Source: Oceanimonas aquatica (GTDB lineage: Bacteria; Pseudomonadota; Gammaproteobacteria; Enterobacterales; Aeromonadaceae). From it: a DNA stretch of 64,000 bases. The position numbers and the translations under genes were made by a program. The DNA lies in contig NZ_JAVBHX010000009.1 of NCBI RefSeq assembly GCF_030732065.1, positions 1 to 64,000 on the forward strand, given 5' to 3'. Position 1 is the stretch's first letter; each line of letters opens with the position of its first letter. Below, in pieces: positions 55,375 to 63,121 of this stretch. The notes beneath the pieces are model-generated. The model was not told where the DNA came from and ran no database searches. It saw only the letters and a list, made by a program, of their open reading frames with translations.

Positions 55375-57555
55375 GTGCGCAATAGGGTAAGGCTTTGCCT
55401 GATGTTAGCATGGGTGGCTTGTGCCAAACCCTATGCCAAAGGAACCGACGTGGAAGTAAAACCGCCTGTCGCCAAGAAGATTCCCCATGTGTTGTTCAAC
55501 CACGACGACCTTCGCGTGGACAACTATCACTGGATGCGCGATGACGAGCGCGATGATCCCGACGTGCTCAACTACCTGGAGCAGGAAAACCGCTACAGCG
55601 AGCGGGTGATGAACCCTCTCGACGAGCTGCAGGAGGAGCTGTTCCAGGAGATGGTGGCGCGCATTCGCCAGGACGACAACACGGTTCCCTATCTGAAGCA
55701 GGGCTGGTGGTACCGCACCCGTTACCAGCAGGGCCAGGAATACGGCATTACCGAACGTTACCGCGACGGTCACCCCGAGCAGGTACAGGTGCTGCTCGAC
55801 GGCAACCAGCGGGCCGAGGGCCAGTCCTATTACGATCAGGGCCAGATGGTGGTGAGCCCGGATCAGCAGACCCTGGCTTTTTCCGAAGACTTTCTGTCCC
55901 GCCGCCTGTACCAGGTGCGCTTCAAGTCGCTGGAGACCGGCGAGCTGTACCCCGAGGTGCTGGAAAACACCTCCGGCAACCTGGTGTGGGCGAAAGACGG
56001 CAAGACCCTGTTTTACGTGAAACAGGACACCAGCACCCTGCTGCCGTTCCAGGTGTATCGCCATACGCTCGGGACCGATCAGAGTGAAGACGTACTGGTG
56101 CATGAAGAGCAGGACAGCGGCTATTACACCAGTATTTACAAGAGTCGCTCCGGAGACATGATTTTCATCGGCGCCTGGAATACCGATGCCAGTGAAGTTC
56201 GCGTGATCCCCGCCGACGATCCCTCTGCCGAGCCCCAGTCGTTTCTGCCCCGCCAGCATGGCCATGAATACGATCTGGAACATTTTGAGGGCCGCTTTTA
56301 CGTGCGCTCCAACAAGGATGGCGCCAATTTCGGCCTGTATGTGGCCGACACTGCCGGCCACCCCGAGCAGTGGCAGCCGGTGATCCCCGCCCGGGACGAC
56401 GTGTTGCTGGAAGGTTTTGCCCTGTTCCGCGACTGGCTGGTGCTGGAAGAGCGCAGTGAGGGCCTGCTGCAACTGCGCCAGGTAAACCGCCAGAATGGCG
56501 ACGAGCGCCAAATTCAGTTTGATGATCCTGCCTATGTGAGCTGGATGGGTACCAACCCCGAGGCCGACACCCCCTGGCTGCGTTATGGTTATTCTTCCAT
56601 GACCCGGCCGGTGACCATTTATGAAGTGAACATGGATACCGAGGAGCGCCGGGAGCTCAAGCAGCAGTATGTGGGCGATAATTTCAACGCCGGCGATTAC
56701 CGCAGCGAGCGGCTCTGGGTGACCGCCCGGGACGGCTCCCGGGTGCCGGTGTCGCTGGTATACCGGGCCGACAAGTTCAGGCAGGATGGCAGCAATCCGC
56801 TGTTGGTGTATGCCTACGGTTCTTACGGGGCCAGTATGGATCCGGACTTCAGCAGCTCGCGCCTGAGCCTGTTGGATCGGGGTTTTGTGTACGCCATCGC
56901 CCATGTGCGTGGCGGCGAGGAGCTGGGCCGGGACTGGTATGATCAGGGCCGGCTGATGAGCAAGCAGAACACTTTCAACGACTTTATCGACGTGACCAAA
57001 TCCCTGGTGAAGCAGGGCTATGGCGACCAGTCCAATGTGTTTGCCTCCGGCGGCAGCGCCGGCGGCCTGCTGGTGGGTGCCGTGGTCAACATGGCGCCTG
57101 AGCTGTACAAGGGTGTGGTGGCCGCGGTGCCGTTTGTGGATGTGGTGACCACCATGCTGGACGAGTCGATTCCGCTCACTACCGGTGAATATGGCGAATG
57201 GGGCAACCCCAACGATGCCGACTCTTATCACTATATGAAGTCTTACAGCCCCTATGATCAGGTGAAGCCCCAGGCCTACCCTAACATGCTGGTGACCACC
57301 GGCCTGCACGACTCCCAGGTGCAGTACTGGGAGCCGGCCAAGTGGGTGGCCAAGCTGCGTGAGATGAAGACCGACGACAACCTGGTACTGCTGCACTGCG
57401 ACATGGACAGCGGCCATGGCGGCAAGTCCGGTCGCTTTGAGTCTTACCACGAGCTGGCCCGGGAATACGCTTTTCTGCTGGCCCTGGCCGACGAGGAACA
57501 AGGCACTCGCCTGGCCGCCGGCCTCAGTGCCCCGGACGATCAGGAAACCCGGTAA
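55375..57555 (+). CDS. ptrB: Oligopeptidase B (S9A prolyl-oligopeptidase family)
   Basis: A 726-residue serine peptidase. An N-terminal propeller (to about 430) precedes an alpha/beta-hydrolase domain with the triad S561 (GGSAGG), D646 (GLHDSQV) and H681 (DSGHGGKSGR). AHVRGGEELGRDWYDQGR is the S9A signature. PtrB cuts small peptides after basic residues. Unlike cytoplasmic E. coli PtrB, the N-terminus is hydrophobic with a cysteine at 16 (MLAWVAC), hinting at export or lipidation. The start is GTG with AAGGAG. Confidence 0.9.
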   Translation: MRNRVRLCLMLAWVACAKPYAKGTDVEVKPPVAKKIPHVLFNHDDLRVDNYHWMRDDERDDPDVLNYLEQENRYSERVMNPLDELQEELFQEMVARIRQDDNTVPYLKQGWWYRTRYQQGQEYGITERYRDGHPEQVQVLLDGNQRAEGQSYYDQGQMVVSPDQQTLAFSEDFLSRRLYQVRFKSLETGELYPEVLENTSGNLVWAKDGKTLFYVKQDTSTLLPFQVYRHTLGTDQSEDVLVHEEQDSGYYTSIYKSRSGDMIFIGAWNTDASEVRVIPADDPSAEPQSFLPRQHGHEYDLEHFEGRFYVRSNKDGANFGLYVADTAGHPEQWQPVIPARDDVLLEGFALFRDWLVLEERSEGLLQLRQVNRQNGDERQIQFDDPAYVSWMGTNPEADTPWLRYGYSSMTRPVTIYEVNMDTEERRELKQQYVGDNFNAGDYRSERLWVTARDGSRVPVSLVYRADKFRQDGSNPLLVYAYGSYGASMDPDFSSSRLSLLDRGFVYAIAHVRGGEELGRDWYDQGRLMSKQNTFNDFIDVTKSLVKQGYGDQSNVFASGGSAGGLLVGAVVNMAPELYKGVVAAVPFVDVVTTMLDESIPLTTGEYGEWGNPNDADSYHYMKSYSPYDQVKPQAYPNMLVTTGLHDSQVQYWEPAKWVAKLREMKTDDNLVLLHCDMDSGHGGKSGRFESYHELAREYAFLLALADEEQGTRLAAGLSAPDDQETR

Positions 57556-57577
57556 TTCATTGGCAACAGCAAGCAAG

Positions 57578-57607
57578 AAAGGGCCGCAATGCGCCCCTTT
57601 CTTTTTT
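57578..57607. terminator. Terminator between ptrB and the NSS transporter
   Basis: AAAGGG.CCGCA pairs imperfectly with TGCG.CCCCTTT, with A-rich and T-rich flanks (CTTTTTT). It serves convergent genes. Confidence 0.7.
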
Positions 57608-57622
57608 GAGTGACAGTCAGGT

Positions 57623-58966
57623 TCAGCCGCCGATGGACTGAATGATTACCACCAGTACCAGCACCGGGCACACAAAGCGCACATACCAGGGCCAGATTTT
57701 CCAGAACAGGCCTTGCTCCACGTCTGGGCAACCGGCCTTGAGCTCGGCCAGCACCTTGTTGCGCTGCCATACCCAGCCAGCGTAGAGGGTGATGCACAGA
57801 CTGACCAGTGGCTGGGCATACTGGGTGGTGGCGGTGATCACCAGGCCAAACAGGCTGCCGAAATTGAACACGATGATCACGCTGACCAGGGTGCACAGGG
57901 CGGTCATCAGCCAGGTGGCCTTGATGCGCGACATGCCGGTGCTTTCAATGGCCAGGGATACCGGCGCTTCCAGCATGGAAATGGAGGAGGTCAGCGCCGC
58001 CACTATCATCAGCACAAAAAAGGCAAAGGCGATCAGATACTGGGCCTGACCCATAGTCTCGAACAGTGCCGGCAGCACCGAGAACACCAGGGTGTCGGAG
58101 CTCAGCAGGCTGCCGTCTTCGGCAAAAATGGCCACGCCGTTATGCTGGGCCACGTACATGGCCGGCAAAATCAGCAGGCCGGCAAGAAAGGCCACGCTGG
58201 TATCGAGCAGGGTGACCTGGGCGGCCAGCGCCGGAATGCTGGACTGACGGCTGAGGTAGGAGCCGTACAACATCATCACCGCCGCGCCCAGCGACAGGGA
58301 GAAGAAGCTCTGGCCCAGGGCACCGATGAGCACGTCCCGGTTCAGTACTCGGGAGAAGTCGGGCACCAGGTAAGCCTGCAGGCCTTCGCCGGCACCGGGC
58401 TGGGTCAGCATGTAACCGGTGAGCACGATCAGCATCAGCAGCAGCAGCGGCATCAGCCGGCTCGACCATTTCTCGATGCCCTGTTCCAGGCCCCGGCTGA
58501 CCACATACAGGCTGAGCAGGGCAAACAGCAGGGTAAACACCAGGTTGCGGGAGGTAGAAAAGGCGGTCAGCCAGCCGGCCTCAAGCCCCAGCATTCTGCT
58601 GACGGGGTCCAGGGCGAAGGCGATAAACCAGCCGGAGACGATGGCGTAAAAGGTGAAGATCAGGCTGACGGTGACTACCGCTGCCAGTCCCACCAGGCCG
58701 GCGAGGGCCTTGCCGCTGCGGTTGCCGGTGAGTTTTTGCAGGGCATGAAAGGGGCCGGCCTGACCGTGGCGGCCAATGGTGATTTCGGCCACCAGCATGG
58801 GGTAGCCCAGCAGCGCTATCATCAGCAGGTAGACCAGCAAAAAGGCACCGCCGCCGTTACTGGCCGCTTGAGTAGGAAAGCCCCATATATTACCCACACC
58901 GATGGCCGAGCCGGCCGCGGCCATTACGAATCCCAGCTTGCTGCTGAATTGCGCTCTTGCATTCAC
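57623..58966 (-). CDS. Sodium-dependent transporter of the NSS/SNF family
   Basis: A 447-residue carrier with about 11-12 membrane helices. It begins FSSKLGFVMAAAGSAIGVGN, the first-helix sodium site of NSS proteins (LeuT-like unwound GSAIGVGN). EITIGRHGQAG and SFFSLSLGAAVMMLYGSYL are also typical. NSS bacterial members take up amino acids with sodium; the substrate is unknown. A perfect palindrome lies 30 bases upstream. Confidence 0.9.
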   Translation of the reverse strand: MNARAQFSSKLGFVMAAAGSAIGVGNIWGFPTQAASNGGGAFLLVYLLMIALLGYPMLVAEITIGRHGQAGPFHALQKLTGNRSGKALAGLVGLAAVVTVSLIFTFYAIVSGWFIAFALDPVSRMLGLEAGWLTAFSTSRNLVFTLLFALLSLYVVSRGLEQGIEKWSSRLMPLLLLMLIVLTGYMLTQPGAGEGLQAYLVPDFSRVLNRDVLIGALGQSFFSLSLGAAVMMLYGSYLSRQSSIPALAAQVTLLDTSVAFLAGLLILPAMYVAQHNGVAIFAEDGSLLSSDTLVFSVLPALFETMGQAQYLIAFAFFVLMIVAALTSSISMLEAPVSLAIESTGMSRIKATWLMTALCTLVSVIIVFNFGSLFGLVITATTQYAQPLVSLCITLYAGWVWQRNKVLAELKAGCPDVEQGLFWKIWPWYVRFVCPVLVLVVIIQSIGG

Positions 58967-59274
58967 GTTCGCTTGCTCCTGGTGGCTGTAAATATAACTG
59001 TACAGTTCGCTTCAATAGAAAATGGCGAAGACTATGGAGTTTTGCAGAGTTTTTGTCAAAGGAAACCGGGAAGGGCAGGATTCAATAGTGATCACTCTTC
59101 TTTAAAAAGCGAAAGATAGGGTGAAAATAACGAAAGTTAAGAGCCATTCGGTGCCTGAGAGTTTGGTCCGTCTGAAGCCGGTTCTGCGGACAATCACAAA
59201 TTGACCAATCGGGGCTGACCGGCCCGGCACAACAAGGTATGATTCGGCCATTAAAGTTTTGAGCGTGGTGTGTC
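58967..59274. promoter_or_regulatory. Divergent gap between the NSS transporter and fabR
   Basis: 308 bases without a gene. AACTGTACAGTT (58996-59007) is a perfect 12-base palindrome about 30 bases before the transporter start and could be an operator. Further right (about 59145-59185) a short stretch resembles part of a glycine riboswitch on the minus strand but lacks the rest of the aptamer. fabR's promoter presumably lies near 59220-59270. Confidence 0.45.
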
Positions 59275-59886
59275 GTGGGCGTTCGCGCGCAACAAAAAGA
59301 AAAGACCCGGCGGTCTCTGGTGGAAGCGGCGTTTCGTCAGCTCAGCGCCGAGCGCAGCTTCTCCAGCCTCAGCCTGCGCGAGGTGGCTCGTGAAGCCGGG
59401 CTGGCGCCCACGTCCTTCTATCGTCATTTCAAGGACATGGAAGAGCTGGGGCTGACCCTGGTCGATGAAGGCGGCCTGACGTTGCGCCAGTTAATGCGCC
59501 AGGCACGCCAGCGCATTGCCGATGGCGGCAGCGTGATTCAGATTTCGATAAAGACCTTTATGGAATTTATCGACAGCAGTCCCGACGTGTTCCGCTTGCT
59601 GTTGCGGGAACGATCGGGGACCTCTGCGGCTTTTCGTCAGGCGGTGGCCCGGGAGATTCAGCATTTTACCGCCGAACTCACCGACTACCTGGAAGAGAAG
59701 CAGAATACCAGCCGTGACTATGCCGAGGCCCAGGCCCAGGCCATGGTTACCCTGGTGTTCAGTGCCGGCGCCGATGCGCTGGACATGAACGAGGAAGAGC
59801 GTGCCGTGCTGGCGGAGCGCATGATTCTGCAACTGCGCATGATCGCCAAGGGCGCAGATGCTTATAGCAAGGCAAAACGGCTCTAG
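59275..59886 (+). CDS. fabR: Unsaturated fatty acid synthesis repressor FabR
   Basis: 203 residues, nearly identical to E. coli FabR in the DNA-binding half: [20 protein letters not shown], then [40 protein letters not shown] in the effector part is also diagnostic. It represses fabA/fabB-type genes according to the unsaturated acyl pool. It starts with GTG and has a weak ribosome site. yijD follows as in E. coli. Confidence 0.95.
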   Translation: MGVRAQQKEKTRRSLVEAAFRQLSAERSFSSLSLREVAREAGLAPTSFYRHFKDMEELGLTLVDEGGLTLRQLMRQARQRIADGGSVIQISIKTFMEFIDSSPDVFRLLLRERSGTSAAFRQAVAREIQHFTAELTDYLEEKQNTSRDYAEAQAQAMVTLVFSAGADALDMNEEERAVLAERMILQLRMIAKGADAYSKAKRL

Positions 59887-59909
59887 GCCTTAAATCAGGA
59901 AGGATCACT

Positions 59910-60293
59910 ATGTCTGGAAACAAGAACATTCGCCGTAAACCCATTTTGCTGGCACTGCTGGTGGGTCTGTGTGGCAACGCCACCCTGGCCACTCTCAGCG
60001 TCAGTGAGCTGGCGTTTTCCATTTTCCCCATTATCTCTCTGGTGCTGGCAGCCCACATGCTGTATCAGGAGTACCTGAGTTCGCCGATGGAAGGTGATAC
60101 TCCGGTATGCGCCCTGCTGAGTTTTCTGATCGGCGTATTTGGTTACTCCGCTTTTCTGCGCACCGAGTTTCCGGAAATGGGCACCAACTATCTGTCGGTG
60201 ATGATCACCCTGGTGCTGGTGATCTGGCTGGCCATCAAGATGGGTGTGGCCGAGCGCCCGGCACCCAAGGCCGAAGCCGAAGCGCAGAAGTAA
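59910..60293 (+). CDS. yijD: YijD family membrane protein (DUF1422)
   Basis: 127 residues with four hydrophobic helices (from LLALLVGLCGNATLATL to MITLVLVIWLAIKM) and a charged Ala/Glu-rich tail. The fabR-yijD order matches E. coli. Function unknown. AGGA lies before the ATG, and a strong terminator follows. Confidence 0.9.
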   Translation: MSGNKNIRRKPILLALLVGLCGNATLATLSVSELAFSIFPIISLVLAAHMLYQEYLSSPMEGDTPVCALLSFLIGVFGYSAFLRTEFPEMGTNYLSVMITLVLVIWLAIKMGVAERPAPKAEAEAQK

Positions 60294-60311
60294 GTTTCTG
60301 CCCCCGGAATT

Positions 60312-60339
60312 TAAAAACCCGCCATTCGGCGGGTTTTTT
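60312..60339. terminator. Terminator between yijD and sseA
   Basis: AAAAACCCGCC/GGCGGGTTTTTT with a short loop; A- and T-runs serve both convergent genes. Confidence 0.92.
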
Positions 60340-60342
60340 GTT

Positions 60343-61200
60343 TTATAGGTCCGTTTCCACCGGCAGGTGGGCTGAACCGCCCCATTCGGTCCAGGAGCCA
60401 TCGTACACGGCGATTTTTTGGTATCCGGCCAGCTCGGCGGCCAGGGCCAGTATGGCGGCGGTGACGCCCGAGCCACAACTGCAGATGAGGTGTTGCCCTG
60501 TGTGCACCAGAGGCGCAAAGGTGGCGTTCAATTGCTCGGCGGGCAGCAGGTGACCGTCTTTCAGCAGTTCGTTAAAGGGCAGACAGACGGCGCCGGGCAT
60601 GTGGCCGGGGCGCACGCCGGGGCGGGGATCGGCGGCAGCACCGCTGAAGCGTTCACGGCTGCGGGCATCCAGCACTCTGTAATCGTCGTTTTGCAGGGCT
60701 TGCTCCACCGTGTCGGCGTCGGCAATCCAGTCAGGCTGACGATGAGCGATGAACCGGCCAGGCTCAACGACGCCGGGCTCGTCCTGCTCCAGGGGCAGAC
60801 CGGCCTGTTGCCAGGCGGGCAGCCCACCATTGAGCACGGCTACCTTGTCGTGCCCCATGGCGCGGAACATCCACCAGGCTCTGGGGGCGGCAAAGAGACC
60901 CAGGCTGTCGTAGATCACCAGGTTCTGGTGATTGCTGATGCCCAGCCTCGAGACTTCTTTTGAAAACAGCGCTTCGTCCGGCAGCATGTGGGGCAGGCTG
61001 GCGTTCTGATCCTTGATGCGGCCGTCAAAGTCAAAATAGCGGGCGCCGGGAATACGTTGCTGCCGCCATTCTTCAAACCCGTTACGGCCGCTGGCAGGCA
61101 TATGCCAGCTGGCGTCCAGCACCACCAGATCGGGGTGGTTCATGTGTTGGGCCAGCCAGTGGGCGTCCGCCAGTGGTGACGGTAATTCCAGTTCGTTCAT
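60343..61200 (-). CDS. sseA: 3-mercaptopyruvate sulfurtransferase SseA
   Basis: A 285-residue two-domain rhodanese. The catalytic loop CSCGSGVTA lies in the C-terminal domain and carries the CGSGVT form typical of mercaptopyruvate sulfurtransferases. HDKVAVLNGGLPAWQQAG and RPGVRPGHMPGAVCLPFNEL are conserved. It moves sulfur from 3-mercaptopyruvate to thiophilic acceptors. GGGAGG precedes the ATG chosen; the longer frame is rejected. Confidence 0.92.
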   Translation of the reverse strand: MNELELPSPLADAHWLAQHMNHPDLVVLDASWHMPASGRNGFEEWRQQRIPGARYFDFDGRIKDQNASLPHMLPDEALFSKEVSRLGISNHQNLVIYDSLGLFAAPRAWWMFRAMGHDKVAVLNGGLPAWQQAGLPLEQDEPGVVEPGRFIAHRQPDWIADADTVEQALQNDDYRVLDARSRERFSGAAADPRPGVRPGHMPGAVCLPFNELLKDGHLLPAEQLNATFAPLVHTGQHLICSCGSGVTAAILALAAELAGYQKIAVYDGSWTEWGGSAHLPVETDL

Positions 61201-61300
61201 AAAACCTCCCTCATTAGACAGGATTATCCTAAGAAAGCTCAGGCGGGCACGCCACTCTTTTGTTGCTGTTGAATTCCGTAACGACAACACCCCGCCGGCT

Positions 61301-61318
61301 TGTGCGAGATCTCTTACT
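61301..61318 (+). promoter_or_regulatory. Putative GacA/UvrY box upstream of the Csr RNA
   Basis: TGTGCG-AGATCT-CTTACT matches the GacA/UvrY consensus TGTAAG-N6-CTTACA in arm pattern and six-base spacing, with one to two mismatches per arm. Its centre is about 180 bases before the predicted RNA start, the distance usual for such sites at csrB/rsmZ. Confidence 0.7.
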
Positions 61319-61455
61319 TTGGGTGTGGGAAAAGGCGTTTTCGGTTGCGGAATACAGAGTGTTATTTTCTGTTCTTCTCTTTAAAAACAGCCACTTGTAT
61401 CTTTAATGCATATTATGGGTGATGACGGCGCCCGGTTTTTTCAGCGGCCGGTGAC

Positions 61456-61483
61456 TTGAGGCAAAGTCAAAGTCCTCTATAGT
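61456..61483 (+). promoter_or_regulatory. Predicted sigma-70 promoter of the Csr RNA
   Basis: TTGAGG (61456-61461) and TATAGT (61478-61483) with a 16-base spacer; transcription would start near 61490, at the beginning of the GGA-rich RNA. Confidence 0.75.
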
Positions 61484-61489
61484 TAGTGG

Positions 61490-61762
61490 TGCAAGGAGCA
61501 AGGAAGTGGGTCAAGACAGACCGGCTGCCAGGAAAGGCGAAAGGAACACCGCAGGATGCGGTAAGGGACACCTCCCAGGACGGAGACAGTCAAGCAGCTC
61601 AGGATGAACTGCGGTCAGGATGACCATAAGGACGCGCCGACGGAACGGTAAGAGGATCGCCTTAAGGAAAAGGTATTGTCAGGGATTGCAGGGAGCAACT
61701 TGGTTTACGGATTAACCATACGACAACCCAAAAGGGGGTGACACGATGTCACCCCCTTTTTC
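61490..61762 (+). ncRNA. csrB: CsrB/CsrC-type CsrA-sequestering RNA
   Basis: About 273 bases with no open frame but 17 GGA triplets, mostly as AGGA, CAGGA or AAGGA in hairpin-loop contexts (for example CAGGATG three times and AAGGA several times). This is the defining property of CsrB/CsrC/RsmZ RNAs, which bind many CsrA dimers and free its mRNA targets. It has its own promoter, an upstream GacA/UvrY box and a strong terminator. Whether it is CsrB or a second copy (CsrC/D) cannot be told. Confidence 0.92.
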
Positions 61763-61763
61763 T
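61731..61763 (+). terminator. Terminator of the Csr RNA
   Basis: AAAGGGGGTGACA/TGTCACCCCCTTT with a three-base loop and T-run. Confidence 0.94.
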
Positions 61764-61786
61764 ATTGTGTGTTCGGAAGGGAATGA

Positions 61787-62107
61787 ATGAACGACTGGAT
61801 ACCGGTATTCGAGGCGGCCAACGGCCTGGAAGCGCACACCCTCAAGGGTGCGCTGGAAAGCCGTGGCATGGCGGTGCAGTTGAAAGGTGAGGCACTGGCG
61901 GGAGCCCTGGGCGAACTGCCCATGGATTTGGCCCAGGTGACCCTGCTGGTTCGAGCCCCGGACTGGCAGCGGGCGCGGGAGTTTGTGCAGGCTTATCAGC
62001 AACAAGGCCATCAAAGCTGGCGTTGCGGACAGTGCGGCGAGGAAAATGACGCCAGCTTTGAGATCTGCTGGCGGTGTGGCTCCGGACCCGGAGATCCGGA
62101 GCACTGA
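61787..62107 (+). CDS. DUF2007 protein with C-terminal zinc ribbon
   Basis: 106 residues. The N-terminal DUF2007 domain (VFEAANGLEAHTLKGALESRG; VTLLVRAPDWQRAREFV) is followed by a four-cysteine zinc ribbon (CGQC at about 80-83, CWRC at about 94-97). Function unknown; family members are annotated as putative signal-transducing proteins. It lies just past the Csr RNA terminator. Convergent with the DUF1145 gene, one base apart. Confidence 0.85.
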   Translation: MNDWIPVFEAANGLEAHTLKGALESRGMAVQLKGEALAGALGELPMDLAQVTLLVRAPDWQRAREFVQAYQQQGHQSWRCGQCGEENDASFEICWRCGSGPGDPEH

Positions 62108-62108
62108 T

Positions 62109-62393
62109 TCAGCGTTTTTGCTGTTCGTTCAGCTCTTTCAGGCGTGCGCGGTGACGGTGCATGGCAAAGGAGCCAAACACCAGTACTTCCAGATAATCGC
62201 CGGCGCTGGGGTTGAGCAGGCTGGATACCTGCTTCAGCATCAGCATTTGCAGCACGTGCATGACCAGTACCACGGCGCCCAGGATCAGCGGCGTGGAGCC
62301 GGCTTCTTCAAAACCGGGGCCGAGCAGGGCATAAATGATACCGGCCCAGAACACCAGCATCACCAGCCGCATCAGCAGGTTGAGTACCTTCAT
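62109..62393 (-). CDS. DUF1145 family membrane protein (YhhL-like)
   Basis: 94 residues with two to three hydrophobic segments (LMRLVMLVFWAGIIYALL; PLILGAVVLVMHVLQMLML) and a basic tail. It follows rsmD with a one-base overlap (TAATG), as yhhL follows rsmD in E. coli. Function unknown. Confidence 0.85.
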   Translation of the reverse strand: MKVLNLLMRLVMLVFWAGIIYALLGPGFEEAGSTPLILGAVVLVMHVLQMLMLKQVSSLLNPSAGDYLEVLVFGSFAMHRHRARLKELNEQQKR

Positions 62394-62989
62394 TATTTTA
62401 TTTGCTCCCTTTGATAGAGTTGATAACTGACCTGGCCGGCCTGCTTGTCTTTGTGCAGCCGCCAGTGGTCGGGCAGGGTGGGCAGTGCCAGTCCCTGTTC
62501 CCGTTCGATATAAATAAGAGCGTCATCGGCGAGCCAGCCGTTTTGTTCCAGCAGTTCACAGACGTTGGGTAACAGCTCCTTGTGAAAGGGCGGATCGAGA
62601 AACACCACATCAAAGGGCGTGGCCGGTTGTTGCAGATACTGCACGGCGTCGGCCTGCACCACTGTGCCCGGTGCCGCCGGCAGGGTGGCCAGGTTGCGTT
62701 TCAGCTGGCCGGCCACGGCGGCGTCTTTTTCCACCATCACCACCTCGGTGGCATGGCGGGACAGGGCCTCAAACCCCAGGCTGCCACTACCGGCAAACAG
62801 ATCGAGGCAACGGCTGCCGCGAATCTCGAACATCAGCCAATTAAACAGGGTTTCCTTTACTCTGTCGGTGGTGGGTCTGAGTCCTTCACTGTGTAACACC
62901 GGCAGTTTTCGTCCACGCCACTGGCCGCCGATAAGCCTTATCTGGCCTGTGGCCGCAGTGGTTTTTTTTGCCGGTTTTGCTTTTGCCAT
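62393..62989 (-). CDS. rsmD: 16S rRNA (guanine-966-N2)-methyltransferase RsmD
   Basis: A 198-residue SAM-dependent enzyme methylating G966 of 16S rRNA. IRLIGGQWRGRKLPVL, LRPTTDRVKETLFNWL, the SAM loop CLDLFAGSGSLGFEALSR and the catalytic DVVFLDPPF (NPPY-type motif) are all present. It is divergent from ftsY, as in E. coli. Confidence 0.95.
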   Translation of the reverse strand: MAKAKPAKKTTAATGQIRLIGGQWRGRKLPVLHSEGLRPTTDRVKETLFNWLMFEIRGSRCLDLFAGSGSLGFEALSRHATEVVMVEKDAAVAGQLKRNLATLPAAPGTVVQADAVQYLQQPATPFDVVFLDPPFHKELLPNVCELLEQNGWLADDALIYIEREQGLALPTLPDHWRLHKDKQAGQVSYQLYQREQIK

Positions 62990-63121
62990 CTCGTTTCGCC
63001 GTCTTTCAATAAAGTGCTAGTATAAGGCGGTTTTGCACCCATTAAGGGGCGAATATTCTAATGAAGCGGCCGATTCACGGCCAGTCCTAATCGTCCCGAA
63101 CAACAGCGAGTATTGGCAATA

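Noticed and set aside
55405-57576. A 723-codon open frame antisense to ptrB
   Set aside because: The sense frame has the full S9A catalytic triad; the antisense product has no domain and no ribosome site.
59145-59190. Glycine-riboswitch-like stretch (minus strand CAAACTCTCAGGCA) upstream of the NSS transporter
   Set aside because: Only the 3' core segment matches. The GGAGAG and CCGAAGGGGCAA segments and a closing P1 helix are missing, so a functional aptamer is not supported.
61201-61300. A LexA-type site or protein gene between sseA and the Csr RNA
   Set aside because: No CTGT-N8-ACAG arrangement and no credible open frame is seen; the region reads as upstream control sequence.
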